Made by a program: the position numbers and the translations under genes
DNA from: Paraplanobispora takensis
Lineage (GTDB): Bacteria; Actinomycetota; Actinomycetes; Streptosporangiales; Streptosporangiaceae
Assembly (NCBI RefSeq): GCF_016863195.1
Contig: NZ_BOOK01000048.1
Coordinates: forward strand, 1-64,000
Length of the DNA: 64,000 nt
Direction of reading: 5' to 3'
Notes under the pieces: generated by a model
Databases searched by the model: none
The model's input: only the letters and a program-made list of their open reading frames with translations
Told to the model about the DNA's origin: nothing
In this document: positions 1 to 7,725 of the stretch, in pieces
Numbering within the stretch: the stretch's first letter is position 1
How the letters are laid out: every line of letters begins with the position of its first letter

Positions 1-411
1 TTAGCATCCACTGCGCCCACTCCCGCAACACCCGGCGGTGACCTCGTCCAGTCGGAGGTGACCGAAGAACGGGAAGACGTGCCGCTCGGCGTCGGCCAGG
101 TAGGTGAACCGCTGCGTCGGGGAAGCACCCGGCCGGACGGCGTACTCGGTGCGCGCGTACGCCTCGAACGTCGGCATGCCCAGGTCGCCGTCATCGCGGA
201 AATGAGGGTCCTGAAGGCCGTGGCAGCCCTTCGGGCAGCCCGGTGGCCGCCGCTGACCATGATGCTCGACGAGTTCGGCGAAGGACTCGGCGATCGTCCT
301 GTCGTAGCAGGTCTCGACGTCCTCCTTGCCGTCCCGCCCGCCGCCGATCCGCCACTTCACCAGCCACGACTTCGCGCCGCTCTTGGCCGTGCGCTCGATG
401 ATCCGCGCCAC
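1..411 (-). pseudogene. frameshifted tyrosine integrase, N-terminal part
   Basis: The translation reads as the N-terminal arm-binding and SAM-like part of an actinobacterial phage/AICE integrase (VARIIERTAKSGAKSW at the start, then a core-binding segment around FTYLADAERHVFPFFGHLRL). GTG at 411 is preferred because AGGGGATC precedes it by about 8 nt. After LDEVTA the frame runs into a nonsense tail and TAA at 1-3, but a +1 shift restores the expected VLREWAQWML, so one base has been gained or lost. The catalytic domain would lie left of the window. It points away from the AICE on its right and is a different integrase, probably from an older neighbouring element. Confidence 0.7.
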
Positions 412-591
412 CTGTGATCCCCTCGTCTCGGTGGCCGCAGGGTGGCACAGAGCGTCCGCACGGCTCATGGAGATGATCGGGAATCGACCGTGGTGTGGCG
501 GAACACGGGAACACCGGGGGAACATGATCTAGGAAACGGCTCGGCCGACCCCGCTGACGCCATCAGGATCAGGCCGCTGACCTGCGTAAAT
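412..591. other. gap left of the AICE
   Basis: No convincing gene is seen here. It lies between the start of the frameshifted integrase and the left attachment repeat. The open frames through it have no good start or coding bias. Confidence 0.5.
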
Positions 592-638
592 AGTGGTAGG
601 GCGCCTGGGACTCGAACCCAGAACCTACGGATTAAAAG
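592..638 (-). repeat. attachment site, left copy (tRNA-Lys 3' fragment)
   Basis: This 47-bp segment is identical to 12907-12953, running from the anticodon loop through the T arm and acceptor 3' strand to the encoded CCA. The 5' half of a tRNA is missing here, so it is an att site and not a tRNA gene. Identity stops abruptly at 639, which marks the crossover segment. Confidence 0.92.
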
Positions 639-715
639 AGGAAGGCTTCTTATGGGGCGCTCGGCGCTCTGACCTGGCGTTGCTTCGGGTGATCACCAGG
701 GGGAGAGGAAGGGTG

Positions 716-731
716 TTCCGCGTATGTTCCG
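716..731 (+). repeat. candidate integrase/excisionase arm site, copy 1
   Basis: TTCCG-CGTATG-TTCCG: two TTCCG boxes one helical turn (11 bp) apart, about 80 bp inside the left att copy. Near-identical sites lie at 1080-1095 and 12789-12804 in the same orientation. Location close to both element ends suggests binding by Int or Xis; the function is inferred. Confidence 0.5.
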
Positions 732-756
732 GATCTTGCTGATGACCGCGGGCGGG

Positions 757-960
757 TTAGCGGTGGGAACGTCCGCCCATGGCGCATGCGATACAGCCAC
801 GGCCGCCGAGCGCCTTGTCCAGGTCACACATGACCTTGGCAAGCCGTTCCTCGTCTTCCCGTGGGAACTGCACCACGGGCGTGCCGGCCGCGAAGTGCTC
901 GCCGACCATGTAGAGGTGGTCACGCAGGACCGTAGCGGCCTCCCGATTCAGTCGAAGCAT
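757..960 (-). CDS. small hypothetical protein
   Basis: A 67-residue basic and acidic protein beginning MLRLNREAATVLRDHL. ATG at 960 is preferred because GGAAG sits 5 nt upstream; an in-frame GTG at 972 has no ribosome site. Codon third positions are mostly G/C, which supports coding. The sequence looks like the many small helical proteins carried by AICEs, but I do not recognise a family. It lies just inside the left attachment site, on the strand opposite to the conjugation genes. Confidence 0.6.
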   Translation of the reverse strand: MLRLNREAATVLRDHLYMVGEHFAAGTPVVQFPREDEERLAKVMCDLDKALGGRGCIACAMGGRSHR

Positions 961-1079
961 GATCTCTTCCACGTGGCCAGCCTACTGCCAGCGGTTTTCA
1001 AGAGGACTGCGTTCCTGGCGATGACATGGCTTCCCACCAGGGTAGAGGCACCGGTCTGGACCCTGACTGCGGTAGATCA

Positions 1080-1095
1080 TCCCGCGTATATCCCG
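1080..1095 (+). repeat. candidate integrase/excisionase arm site, copy 2
   Basis: TCCCG-CGTATA-TCCCG, the same layout as the sites at 716 and 12789 with one compensating change in each box (TTCCG to TCCCG). It lies in the 140-bp gap between two small leftward genes. Confidence 0.45.
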
Positions 1096-1101
1096 TAACG
1101 G

Positions 1102-1356
1102 CTATTCATCGACCTCGGCGTGCCTGGCCCGCTCTCGCAGCCGGCGTAGGCGGCGGTCGTACTGACCGGTGTATGACCTCTCGGCCTTGTTGACCAACCG
1201 GTTCTGCGGGTCGGAGGAGCTTTCATACAGCTCGGTCTCGAACGGATCGTGGTCGTACTCGATCAGCCGGGCCAGCGCCTCACGCTCCTGCTCGATGGAA
1301 CCTCGCGCCCGAATCTGTTCACGCCACCTCTCCGCACTCGCCTCGGCCTCGTCCAC
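1102..1356 (-). CDS. hypothetical charged protein, possibly a 5'-truncated gene
   Basis: Only the 84 residues from GTG 1356 (VDEAEASAERW...) to the stop have convincing codon use; they form a charged, probably helical protein ending RRLRERARHAEVDE. The same frame stays open up to 1806, but the extra part runs through a long inverted repeat and has poor coding character. Either this is a short gene, or the hairpin element has cut off the true 5' end of a longer one. No family is recognised. Confidence 0.5.
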   Translation of the reverse strand: MDEAEASAERWREQIRARGSIEQEREALARLIEYDHDPFETELYESSSDPQNRLVNKAERSYTGQYDRRLRRLRERARHAEVDE

Positions 1357-1582
1357 TCCCTCACCGTAGTCGCCGTACCGAACGATGTGGAGACCCCGTG
1401 GGGCCAAGCTGTCAGCTTGGGAAGTCTCTAACCCACCTGGTCGCTGAGCTGGCGAAACGCTGACCTGCGGGGAAGTGCTTCGGCTGCCCGTGATTCCCCG
1501 TGAGTTCCCCTTGTTCCCTCTGCTGACGGGCACGCGACGGGCACGTCCTGAGAACCCCCGTGCGGACGCACACACCCCGACC

Positions 1583-1733
1583 GCCGGATCTTCCCGTCGC
1601 CGTCGTCCCACCCTCCGGGGAGCGGGCCGGGGCCAGGGGTCAAGGTGGAGCGCCCCACCGGACGAACGACCTTGACCCCTGGCCCCGGCCTGCTCGGCTT
1701 GTCCTGGGGCGGCGGCGACGGGAAGATCCGGCC
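1583..1733. repeat. long imperfect inverted repeat (hairpin element)
   Basis: Inner arms are perfect over 21 bp (1626-1646 against 1669-1689, loop 22 nt). Outer arms (about 1583-1610 against 1708-1733) pair with a few mismatches, the ends reading CCGGATCTTCCC and GGGAAGATCCGG. The whole could fold as one hairpin of about 150 nt. It lies in the 535-bp gap between the leftward charged-protein gene and the DUF6461 gene. It may be a miniature transposable element or a structured RNA; no transposase is present. Confidence 0.75.
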
Positions 1734-1892
1734 CCCGCCATCCACGAACTCGGCTCTTGCTCCTGGCGATCATCCCGGAGCCGGAGTGCCCCTGCCGGAG
1801 GCACATGGTTTTTAAGAGCGGCAGATCAGGAGGCGCACGAATGTCGGAGGTGATCGTTACTTTGGCGGCATACCTGAGGAAGACGGCTTGGA

Positions 1893-2504
1893 GTGGTGCG
1901 GATGGAGATCACATACGCCGACGTCGCTTGGCTGGCCGAAGACTATGAGTTGGGCGACGTGTGGTGCCTGACCTTCGTGTGGGGGCTCGACGAGGCGGAG
2001 GCGCTTCGACGCGTGGGCGCCGCAGAGGGGAGCATTCGGCCGCTCACATATGAAGAGCTGGATGATGAAGGGCTGTTCCCCGACACGGTTTTAGCCGGGA
2101 GGCTGGGCGGCTGGACCGTGCTCATCGAGAGAGGCGGATGGCAGGCAACAGAACGCGATGCCGTACGGGCCCTGTCGGCCGCGACAGAGGTTGTGTCGGT
2201 CCTGCGTCACGACCACGCGACCGGCAACTTCGTGTACGCCCGCGACGGAGAGACAGTGACCTCCTTCAACCCCACGATTCCCGCATGGCGCTACGGGAGG
2301 GACCCTGATCGTCTTGTGGACGCCATGAGGGCCGTGGGCTTCGATCCCGCACGTACGCCGGGAGGCGAGGACGAAGGCGAGAACGCCGATCATCCGGCAG
2401 TGGGCAGGGCCTTGCTACTGGCAGTACGGCTGACTCGCGTTGTCCTGACTCCGGAGGTCTTGCGCGGGCCATTGCTGGGCGGTGTCGTCCGTTCACCGGT
2501 TTAG
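1893..2504 (+). CDS. DUF6461 domain-containing protein
   Basis: 203 residues with the DUF6461 pattern: N-terminal YADVAWLAEDYELGDVWCLT, a DEAEALRRVGA helix, then a G-GGWTVLIE segment and a C-terminal FNPTIPAWRYG stretch. DUF6461 proteins are common, often multicopy, soluble actinobacterial proteins of unknown function. GTG 1893 has GAGGAAG 10 nt upstream; ATG 1902 with GGAG 9 nt upstream is an equal alternative. It is AICE cargo, facing the same way as the backbone. The last 30 residues after DHPAVGRAL look unlike the family and may be a changed C-terminus. Confidence 0.8.
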   Translation: MVRMEITYADVAWLAEDYELGDVWCLTFVWGLDEAEALRRVGAAEGSIRPLTYEELDDEGLFPDTVLAGRLGGWTVLIERGGWQATERDAVRALSAATEVVSVLRHDHATGNFVYARDGETVTSFNPTIPAWRYGRDPDRLVDAMRAVGFDPARTPGGEDEGENADHPAVGRALLLAVRLTRVVLTPEVLRGPLLGGVVRSPV

Positions 2505-2777
2505 GGCTCATGCGGCGGCGGCGTGCCGGTGGTCGGTGCGTTGGTTGGGTACGGCGGGTGCGCGGGTCGGTGGACGGCCCGGGTCGCCGCCGGCCGGGAC
2601 CGGCGCCCACGCCGCACGCCCGGGCGGCGTGCGGCAGAGGGCCGGGTACGGCGGCGCGGCGCGCCGCCGCTTGATCCCTACAAGAACAATTCGGCAACAC
2701 TCCGGGCTCGCTGTCTGCTCGCGGCCTGTCGTGCCTGCATCTAAAGAATGCTCGGCGGTCAGCAGGACGTAGGGCGA

Positions 2778-3350
2778 TCAATCGAAGTCAATGCACACGG
2801 CGTACCAGTCACCGGTCAGGTGAGTGATCTGAGGCGTCCCGAGCTCCTGCACGCGTCCGGCGGAGACGTGAGCGAATCCGCACTGCTCCAGCATCCCTCC
2901 AGAGTTCTTCGCGCGGAGCTCCGTGATCCCGTTCCAGCGGCGTGCCTGATCGATTGCGAACACTCCGGCCTGTTCTTCGTGGAAGATCCAGCGTTCTTGT
3001 TCCGGCAGAGCCGCCGCGTACGTCGTCAGAGCCGGCTCGGACATCGCAAAAGCGATGCGCAGCGGGGTTCCTGAACTGACCAGGGCGAAGACCAGCCCAC
3101 CGGCTAGAGGCAGCAGGTAGACCCATCGGCTACGCCGGTAGCGGCGAACCGCAAGAAACATGACCCACAGGCAGAAGGCCAACAGCCATGCGGGAACAGC
3201 GGCGATGATCAGCAGGGTGTTGCCGCCAGGGGTCGCCGCAGCCAGCACCGTCAGCATCGAAGCGATGATCACCGAAGCGGCGAGAGCCCACCGCCACCGG
3301 CCGCGCTGCGGCGTCTCGCTGGCGGGACCGGCGACCTGGGAAGCGACCAT
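2778..3350 (-). CDS. membrane protein with extracytoplasmic C-terminal domain
   Basis: 190 residues. Three hydrophobic segments (about 22-40, 45-68 and 76-92) are followed by a soluble domain of some 95 residues with a few cysteines (EQCGFAH, AVCIDFD at the end). A basic RRYRRSR between segments 2 and 3 should be cytoplasmic. The family is not recognised. It is leftward AICE cargo and stands alone: the 158 bp to the flavoprotein gene and the 273 bp to DUF6461 show no further gene. Confidence 0.65.
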   Translation of the reverse strand: MVASQVAGPASETPQRGRWRWALAASVIIASMLTVLAAATPGGNTLLIIAAVPAWLLAFCLWVMFLAVRRYRRSRWVYLLPLAGGLVFALVSSGTPLRIAFAMSEPALTTYAAALPEQERWIFHEEQAGVFAIDQARRWNGITELRAKNSGGMLEQCGFAHVSAGRVQELGTPQITHLTGDWYAVCIDFD

Positions 3351-3508
3351 GTGTGCACTTTATGCAGGTGGTGAGGATGCTGAGGTTCTTCCCCGGTCTA
3401 CCTGGTCCGGCTGTCTCCATGTACGCGGGATATCCCGGGCTCCTGAGGTGGCGGATCGAGCGGGTCACTTGTCGTGGCTGGGTGGTTGTCGACTATGGCG
3501 AAGTCGTC

Positions 3509-4051
3509 TCAGAGATCTTCTCGACGGAGGCTGTCCAAGGCGAGGTGCCAAGGGTAGGCGTCGGTCCGGCCGGCTCCGGAGCTGGGGGCGTGGGGCTCGA
3601 ACTGGCCGGGGCCGAGGAGGACGTGTATGCCTTCGGCTCGCAATGATTCGACGCTGCGGCGGAACGGGGCGCGGGAGGCGAAGGCGGTGTTGACGAAGGG
3701 CAGCACGACCACGGGGATGCCCAAACCGGGAGCCTCGGCCAGGATGCCCAGGGCGTAGGTGTCGGCGATGCCCTGGGCGAACTTGTTGATGGTGTTGTAG
3801 GTGGCCGGCGCCATGATGATGGCATCGGCCTTCGGCGACCTCGGCTCACCCGGCTTGCGGTAGCGGCTGCGCACCGAGCGGCCGGTCTGCTTCTCCAGCG
3901 CGTCGGCGTCGATGAAGTCCAGCGCGGACGGGGTGGCGACGACCTGGACGGTCCAGCCTTCGTCCTGGGCCAGGGCGACCAGGCGGCCGACGTCGGCGGC
4001 GGGGCCGGCGGCGCACACGATGACGTACAGGACCTTGCCTGCCTGGCTCAC
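3509..4051 (-). CDS. flavoprotein (HFCD family)
   Basis: 180 residues of a Rossmann-like flavoprotein fold related to phosphopantothenoylcysteine decarboxylase and EpiD: VLYVIVCAAGPAAD at the N-terminus, then DAIIMAPATYNTINKFAQGI, the typical PA(S/T)xNT FMN-site motif, and PVVVLPFVNTAFA. It is a single flavoprotein domain without a CoaB half, so it is not housekeeping Dfp. It overlaps the upstream regulator by 4 bp (ATGA), so the two are translated together. Such HTH/flavoprotein pairs recur in actinomycete genomes with no assigned substrate. Confidence 0.85.
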   Translation of the reverse strand: MSQAGKVLYVIVCAAGPAADVGRLVALAQDEGWTVQVVATPSALDFIDADALEKQTGRSVRSRYRKPGEPRSPKADAIIMAPATYNTINKFAQGIADTYALGILAEAPGLGIPVVVLPFVNTAFASRAPFRRSVESLRAEGIHVLLGPGQFEPHAPSSGAGRTDAYPWHLALDSLRREDL

Positions 4052-5472
4052 GTGCTGACTCCCAGGGCGTCGGCGAACTCGTGGGCCTCGCGGCGGACGG
4101 TGATCGGTGCGGTGGCCAGCAGGTCACGCACCAATCGCAGCGTGGCGGGACGGCCGGTGATCTCCTCGGGGGCGATCTGCTCGGCGGCACGCAGGATGTG
4201 CAGGACCCGGTCGTGCTTGCTCCACATCAGGAAGGCGCGGGCGGTGTCGAGCAGGAGCGTGGCCTTGCGTTCGTTGATCGGCAGGGCGTCGATGTTCACC
4301 CGGCGGGCGTACTCGATCGCGGTTCCGGCGTCGCCCATGACCAAAGCGGTGTTGACCCGGTGGCACAGCACGTTGTTGGAGCCGAAGGCGGTCCACATGT
4401 GGTTGCCCTCGTGGCCCAGGCGGCGGCCGGCCTGCTCGGCCTCGTCCAGCAGCTCGGCGGCGGTGTGGCGGTTGCCGTGCTGGGCGGCGGCGATGGCTCC
4501 GCGCAGCAACAGCGCGCCGTACACCGACAGCTCGTCTTCGGAGGGCCGGGTGAGGTCGGCGTCCATGCGTTGAGCGGCGGTGCCCGCGTTGCCGGCGGCG
4601 GCTCGGTGGTGGCCTCCGTCCATGAGGGCGTGGGTGATGATGCGGGCGCTGGAGCCGATCATCAGGGGGCTTTCGGACAGCTGGGCGGCTTGGACGCTGC
4701 GATCGGCCGCAAGCCAGGCCAATCCCTTGTCCTCCTGCTTGAGCATGATGGAGGCGGCCACGTGATACGCCTCGGCTGACAGCGCGTGCGCCTTCAACTG
4801 GTCGTCACCGTCCAACGCTGTGCAGGCGGCACGCAAAGAGCGCAACAGCGCGGGAAGGGCGGTCAGCACCTCGCCATAGCGGCATGCCTGGTAATCCTGC
4901 TTGGCCTGGGCGACGGCGGCGGCCAGGGGTGCGAGCTCCGGGACGCCGGATGCCGGAGGCGGGTATTCGGTCAGGGCGGCGGCCAGGTCCTCGACGCCGG
5001 ATGCGGGCTCGGCGGCCGGAGTGCTGTCGGCCACGACGGCTCCGAACAGAGCGGCCCCGGCCAGACCGACGAATTCGCGACGTCGCACGGTGGTCTCGTC
5101 CTCCCCTCGCTGGACGGACTCCACGCTACGAGACGGAGCCGAGAAGCTCGGCGCATGCCGGTGGTAGTCATCCCGGGAGGGAATGACCGGAGCAGGGGCC
5201 GTACGGGGAGCAAGTCCCAGAGCGAGCCGGGCGGCGTCCGGCATGTCCATGCCGTCGGCGATGCGCTCGAAGACCTCCAGCGCGGTCACCTGCTGGCTGC
5301 CGCTCATGATGCCGCTGACCTTGCCCTGGCTCATGCCGATCATGCTGCCGATGGAGGTCTGTGACACTCCGGCGTACTGGCGCACGAGATGGAGGACCCG
5401 CCCGATGTCGCGTGCTCGCAGTGCGGCCAGCATGTCGGGCCGTTGCCAGATGGAGCCGGGAATCTCGGGCAT
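4048..5472 (-). CDS. XRE-family regulator with TPR-like C-terminal domain
   Basis: 474 residues from ATG 5472 (MPEIPGSIWQRP), which has AAGGGA about 10 nt upstream; an upstream extension to 5574 lacks coding character. An XRE helix-turn-helix lies at about 25-75 (SQTSIGSMIGMSQGKVSGIM). The remainder is rich in Ala/Leu helices with TPR-like spacing, the sensor part of this actinobacterial regulator class, joined by a linker containing an alanine-rich LAGAALFGAVVADS stretch. Its last codon overlaps the flavoprotein start, so it probably controls or works with that enzyme. It is transcribed away from the zinc-motif gene at 5604, leaving a 131-bp divergent promoter region. Confidence 0.85.
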   Translation of the reverse strand: MPEIPGSIWQRPDMLAALRARDIGRVLHLVRQYAGVSQTSIGSMIGMSQGKVSGIMSGSQQVTALEVFERIADGMDMPDAARLALGLAPRTAPAPVIPSRDDYHRHAPSFSAPSRSVESVQRGEDETTVRRREFVGLAGAALFGAVVADSTPAAEPASGVEDLAAALTEYPPPASGVPELAPLAAAVAQAKQDYQACRYGEVLTALPALLRSLRAACTALDGDDQLKAHALSAEAYHVAASIMLKQEDKGLAWLAADRSVQAAQLSESPLMIGSSARIITHALMDGGHHRAAAGNAGTAAQRMDADLTRPSEDELSVYGALLLRGAIAAAQHGNRHTAAELLDEAEQAGRRLGHEGNHMWTAFGSNNVLCHRVNTALVMGDAGTAIEYARRVNIDALPINERKATLLLDTARAFLMWSKHDRVLHILRAAEQIAPEEITGRPATLRLVRDLLATAPITVRREAHEFADALGVST

Positions 5473-5603
5473 CGGGGCCGTGTCCCTTCGCGGGGGATCC
5501 GAGGTCGCGCGGTGATCCCATCCTGACCCGCCGACGACCCATCCCGTCAAGGGATACCGCCTGGGAATGGGCATGGGCGCCGTGGACGGCGACTCTGGAG
5601 CGC

Positions 5604-5789
5604 ATGAGAAGCGATCGGATGAGTGGACAGGTCGAGCGGTCGTGCTTCGCCTGCGAGGGACGCGGCTGGAAGTACGTCAGCTTCCGCCGTGCGCTGATCG
5701 CCAGCCCTGACGGTCCCGTGCCGCCCCTGCCGCGAGTACGGGACATCTGCTCGACGTGTCAGGGACTCGGCTTCCCTGCGGCGGCGTGA
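5604..5789 (+). CDS. small protein with two CxxCxGxG motifs
   Basis: 61 residues with CFACEGRG (C14, C17) and CSTCQGLG (C49, C52). These match the DnaJ-type zinc-binding repeat CxxCxGxG, so one zinc site per protein is likely. ATG 5604 has GGAG close upstream; ATG 5619 (MSGQVER) with GAGAAG 7 nt upstream is the alternative. There is no J domain, so it is a free-standing zinc mini-protein. Similar short proteins occur next to HTH genes in actinobacterial mobile DNA; the role is unknown. Confidence 0.65.
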   Translation: MRSDRMSGQVERSCFACEGRGWKYVSFRRALIASPDGPVPPLPRVRDICSTCQGLGFPAAA

Positions 5790-5944
5790 GTGTGGAGCCG
5801 GGCATGAGCGGGCTGGCACAGGCATCGCACCCGGTGACGGATGAGGCGTTCTCCGGTGTGGACGCTGCGGAGTCTCTGCGAGGTGAGCCGGACGGGCTGG
5901 GCATCGCGGCGCCGATGGAGCCGTGCGGTGTCTCCCCTCGATGA
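5786..5944 (+). CDS. possible small coupled ORF
   Basis: GTG 5786 overlaps the stop of the zinc mini-protein (GTGA), and the frame gives 52 residues beginning VSVEPGMSGLAQASHP. The overlap and moderate G/C third positions suggest translational coupling, but there is no recognisable family. Its 3' end overlaps the start of the next gene by 17 bp. Confidence 0.3.
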   Translation: MSVEPGMSGLAQASHPVTDEAFSGVDAAESLRGEPDGLGIAAPMEPCGVSPR

Positions 5945-6221
5945 CTGCACGGGCGTGAGCCCTCATGTCTCCACGGCTCAGCGTGATCATGTGCGGTTGG
6001 AGTGGCGGACGCCGTACCCGGCACTGGAGCGGGCGCGGCCGGTGGCCTGGACCTGCGTGTGCCGATCGGTGATCTACGAGCTGCGGGTGGGGGCCGGGCA
6101 AGGCTTCATCCGGCGGACGGTCCAGCTCGACGGCGGACATCAGGTGTTGGAGAGCCGGTCATGGTTGCAGCGGGAAGCGTGGGCGGTCTGGGCTGATCTG
6201 TTGGCCGGACGCGTTCGATAG
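5928..6221 (+). CDS. hypothetical protein upstream of the AICE regulator
   Basis: 97 residues from GTG 5928, chosen because GGAG lies 8 nt upstream; GTG 5955 is an alternative. The sequence (HVRLEWRTPYPALERA, then CVCRSVIYELRVGAGQGFI) resembles a small alpha/beta protein and has good codon bias. It precedes the GntR regulator by 152 bp. I do not know a function for it. Confidence 0.6.
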   Translation: MSPLDDCTGVSPHVSTAQRDHVRLEWRTPYPALERARPVAWTCVCRSVIYELRVGAGQGFIRRTVQLDGGHQVLESRSWLQREAWAVWADLLAGRVR

Positions 6222-6373
6222 ACGGGTACGGCGGTGCGGCTGACCTGGCCGAGAAGTGGAGGGGGCCATGTGTCCCGCATCGCCGTACTCACCATCAGGG
6301 AAGGCGCGGATGTCTAGGCAACCTCCTTGTAGATCTCTATGCTGACGACAAGTCGAGTAGTTGGGTTATCGTC

Positions 6374-7108
6374 ATGTCGATCTCTGATGAAGAGTATGCA
6401 CCGCCGAAGTACGCCCAGATCGTGCAGGCGATCCGGCGGAAGATCGCTGACGGCACCTACCCGCCCGGCTCCCAACTGCCCTCGGAGACCCAACTGGTCC
6501 GCGAGTTCGCCGTCTCCCGTCCGACCGTCGTACGGGCGCTCCAGGTCTTGCAGCTCCGTGGCGTGATCGACCGCGAGCACGGCAAGGGCTCGTTCGTGAA
6601 GCCCTCCCCGCCGGCCGAAGAAGACTCCTCCCGCCCCGGACGCGCCGTGCTGGATCGCGTGGAGGTGCGCGAGGGGGCGACGATCGTGGAAGCGGGTTCC
6701 CGGCCGGCCCCGGCCAATGTGGCGGCGTTGCTGTCGCTGCCGGAGGGCGCTCCGGTCGTGATGCGCCGAGTGCTGCTCGCCGATGCGGGGAAGCCCTGCG
6801 AACTGGTTACCTTCTGGTGCCCGATCGAGCTGGCCGAAGGCACCGATCTCGGCGGCGTGGAGCCGTTGACCGTGGGCGTACGGCAGCACATGCAGCGGAT
6901 CAAGGGCGTGAAGCTCGACCACGTCATCGAGCGCCTGGCCGCTCGGCACCCGCTGCCCGAAGAGATCAAAACGCTGGGGCTGACCAAGACGGCTGCGGTC
7001 CTGGCGGTGCTGTCCCGCATCTTCGACGGGTCCGGTCGTCCGGTGCTGATCATCGAGGTCGCGCTTCCCGGCACTCTGCACGAGCTGGAAGACGCCTACA
7101 GCCTGTGA
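6374..7108 (+). CDS. GntR-family (HutC/UTRA) repressor, KorSA-like
   Basis: 244 residues. The winged helix occupies about 10-75 (YAQIVQAIRRKIADG, then SETQLVREFAVSRPTVVRAL) and a UTRA ligand-binding domain about 95-240. In pSAM2 the related KorSA represses pra and its own gene and keeps the element integrated. The same layout is seen here: the next gene is the Pra-like activator and a pair of perfect inverted operators separates them. A TATGCT -10-like box at 6338-6343 is followed by GTCGAGT (6352-6358), the core of those operators, so autoregulation is likely. The inducer is unknown. Confidence 0.9.
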   Translation: MSISDEEYAPPKYAQIVQAIRRKIADGTYPPGSQLPSETQLVREFAVSRPTVVRALQVLQLRGVIDREHGKGSFVKPSPPAEEDSSRPGRAVLDRVEVREGATIVEAGSRPAPANVAALLSLPEGAPVVMRRVLLADAGKPCELVTFWCPIELAEGTDLGGVEPLTVGVRQHMQRIKGVKLDHVIERLAARHPLPEEIKTLGLTKTAAVLAVLSRIFDGSGRPVLIIEVALPGTLHELEDAYSL

Positions 7109-7125
7109 TGTGACCTAAGTCACAT
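7108..7125. promoter_or_regulatory. Crp-type palindrome upstream of pra
   Basis: ATGTGAC-CTAA-GTCACAT, a perfect 7+7 palindrome starting at the last base of the GntR stop codon. It fits both the general TGTGA-N6-TCACA and the actinomycete GTG-N6-GNCAC Crp consensus. Its centre (7116.5) is about 64 bp before the likely pra transcription start. Binding by a Crp protein is inferred. Confidence 0.5.
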
Positions 7126-7136
7126 ACCTTCTCGGA

Positions 7137-7193
7137 AACTCGTATTGTCGAGTTTGCGTTGGAAGAGTTACTTTCAACTCGACAATACGAGTT
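7137..7193. promoter_or_regulatory. pra promoter flanked by inverted repressor operators
   Basis: Two 18-bp arms (7137-7154 and 7176-7193) are perfect reverse complements separated by 21 bp, and each arm is itself nearly palindromic (AACTCG...CGAGTT). Between and across them lies a promoter-like pair: TTGTCG (7145-7150), 17 bp, TTACTT (7168-7173). The left arm covers the -35 and the right arm the likely start point, which is what a repressor site should do. The GntR protein encoded just upstream is the obvious ligand. Confidence 0.8.
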
Positions 7194-7218
7194 AACGAGT
7201 AGACGACAGGAGCACATC

Positions 7219-7644
7219 ATGGCACTCCAAGGACCCATCCCCGTCACCTTCGAGCAGGTCTTCCCGCACGGCTGCTACGTCGTCGGCGAGGTCGAGCAGG
7301 TCAAGGACTTCGACGCCTCGTCCAACGGCCGCACCGTCTACGCCAAGGACAGGATCACCGGCCAACTCGTCTGGCAGGTCCCGGTCATGGACGCCGACCC
7401 GGCGCTCAAGGCCAGTCAGAAGACCGTGGCGGTCAAGATCCTGTCTCCGGTGCAGCCGGTGCCTCCACCGCCGGTACCGGGCTCGCCGTTCACGCCGGTC
7501 GAGTTCGACGGCATGAGCGTCACGCCGTACGTCTCCCAGGCCGGTCGGCTGGCCTACTCCATCCGGGCAACGGTGATGCGCACTCCGCGCGTCGGCGCTC
7601 CGGTGAAGCAGGCCCCGACCGGCAAGGACGTCGCGGCGGCCTGA
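7219..7644 (+). CDS. pra: Pra-like plasmid replication/integration/excision activator
   Basis: 141 residues from ATG 7219 with AGGAG 6 nt upstream. The sequence has the hallmarks of the small AICE activator family: MALQGPIPVTFEQVFPHG at the start, a central VWQVPVMDADPALKAS, KILSPVQPV and a FTPVEFDGMSVTPYVSQAG region. In pSAM2, Pra switches on replication, integration and excision functions and is repressed by KorSA. Here it is first of the downstream gene set and sits directly behind the double operator. Confidence 0.8.
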   Translation: MALQGPIPVTFEQVFPHGCYVVGEVEQVKDFDASSNGRTVYAKDRITGQLVWQVPVMDADPALKASQKTVAVKILSPVQPVPPPPVPGSPFTPVEFDGMSVTPYVSQAGRLAYSIRATVMRTPRVGAPVKQAPTGKDVAAA

Positions 7645-7725
7645 CAGGCAGGGAGCCGCTGGAACTGGTCCTTCCGGCGGCTCCTCACCTCCCCAGATGC
7701 GAATCACAGAGAGGACTGATGTCCG

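Noticed and set aside
593-640. Second tRNA-Lys gene
   Set aside because: Only the 3' half is present; it is an attachment repeat.
2505-2777. Small genes between DUF6461 and the membrane protein
   Set aside because: Open frames exist on both strands, but they are Arg/Gly-rich shadows without a start signal or codon bias.
3509-5472. Toxin-antitoxin or phage-defence pair
   Set aside because: The XRE-TPR protein and HFCD flavoprotein are regulator and enzyme by their motifs; no nuclease, kinase or toxin fold is visible.
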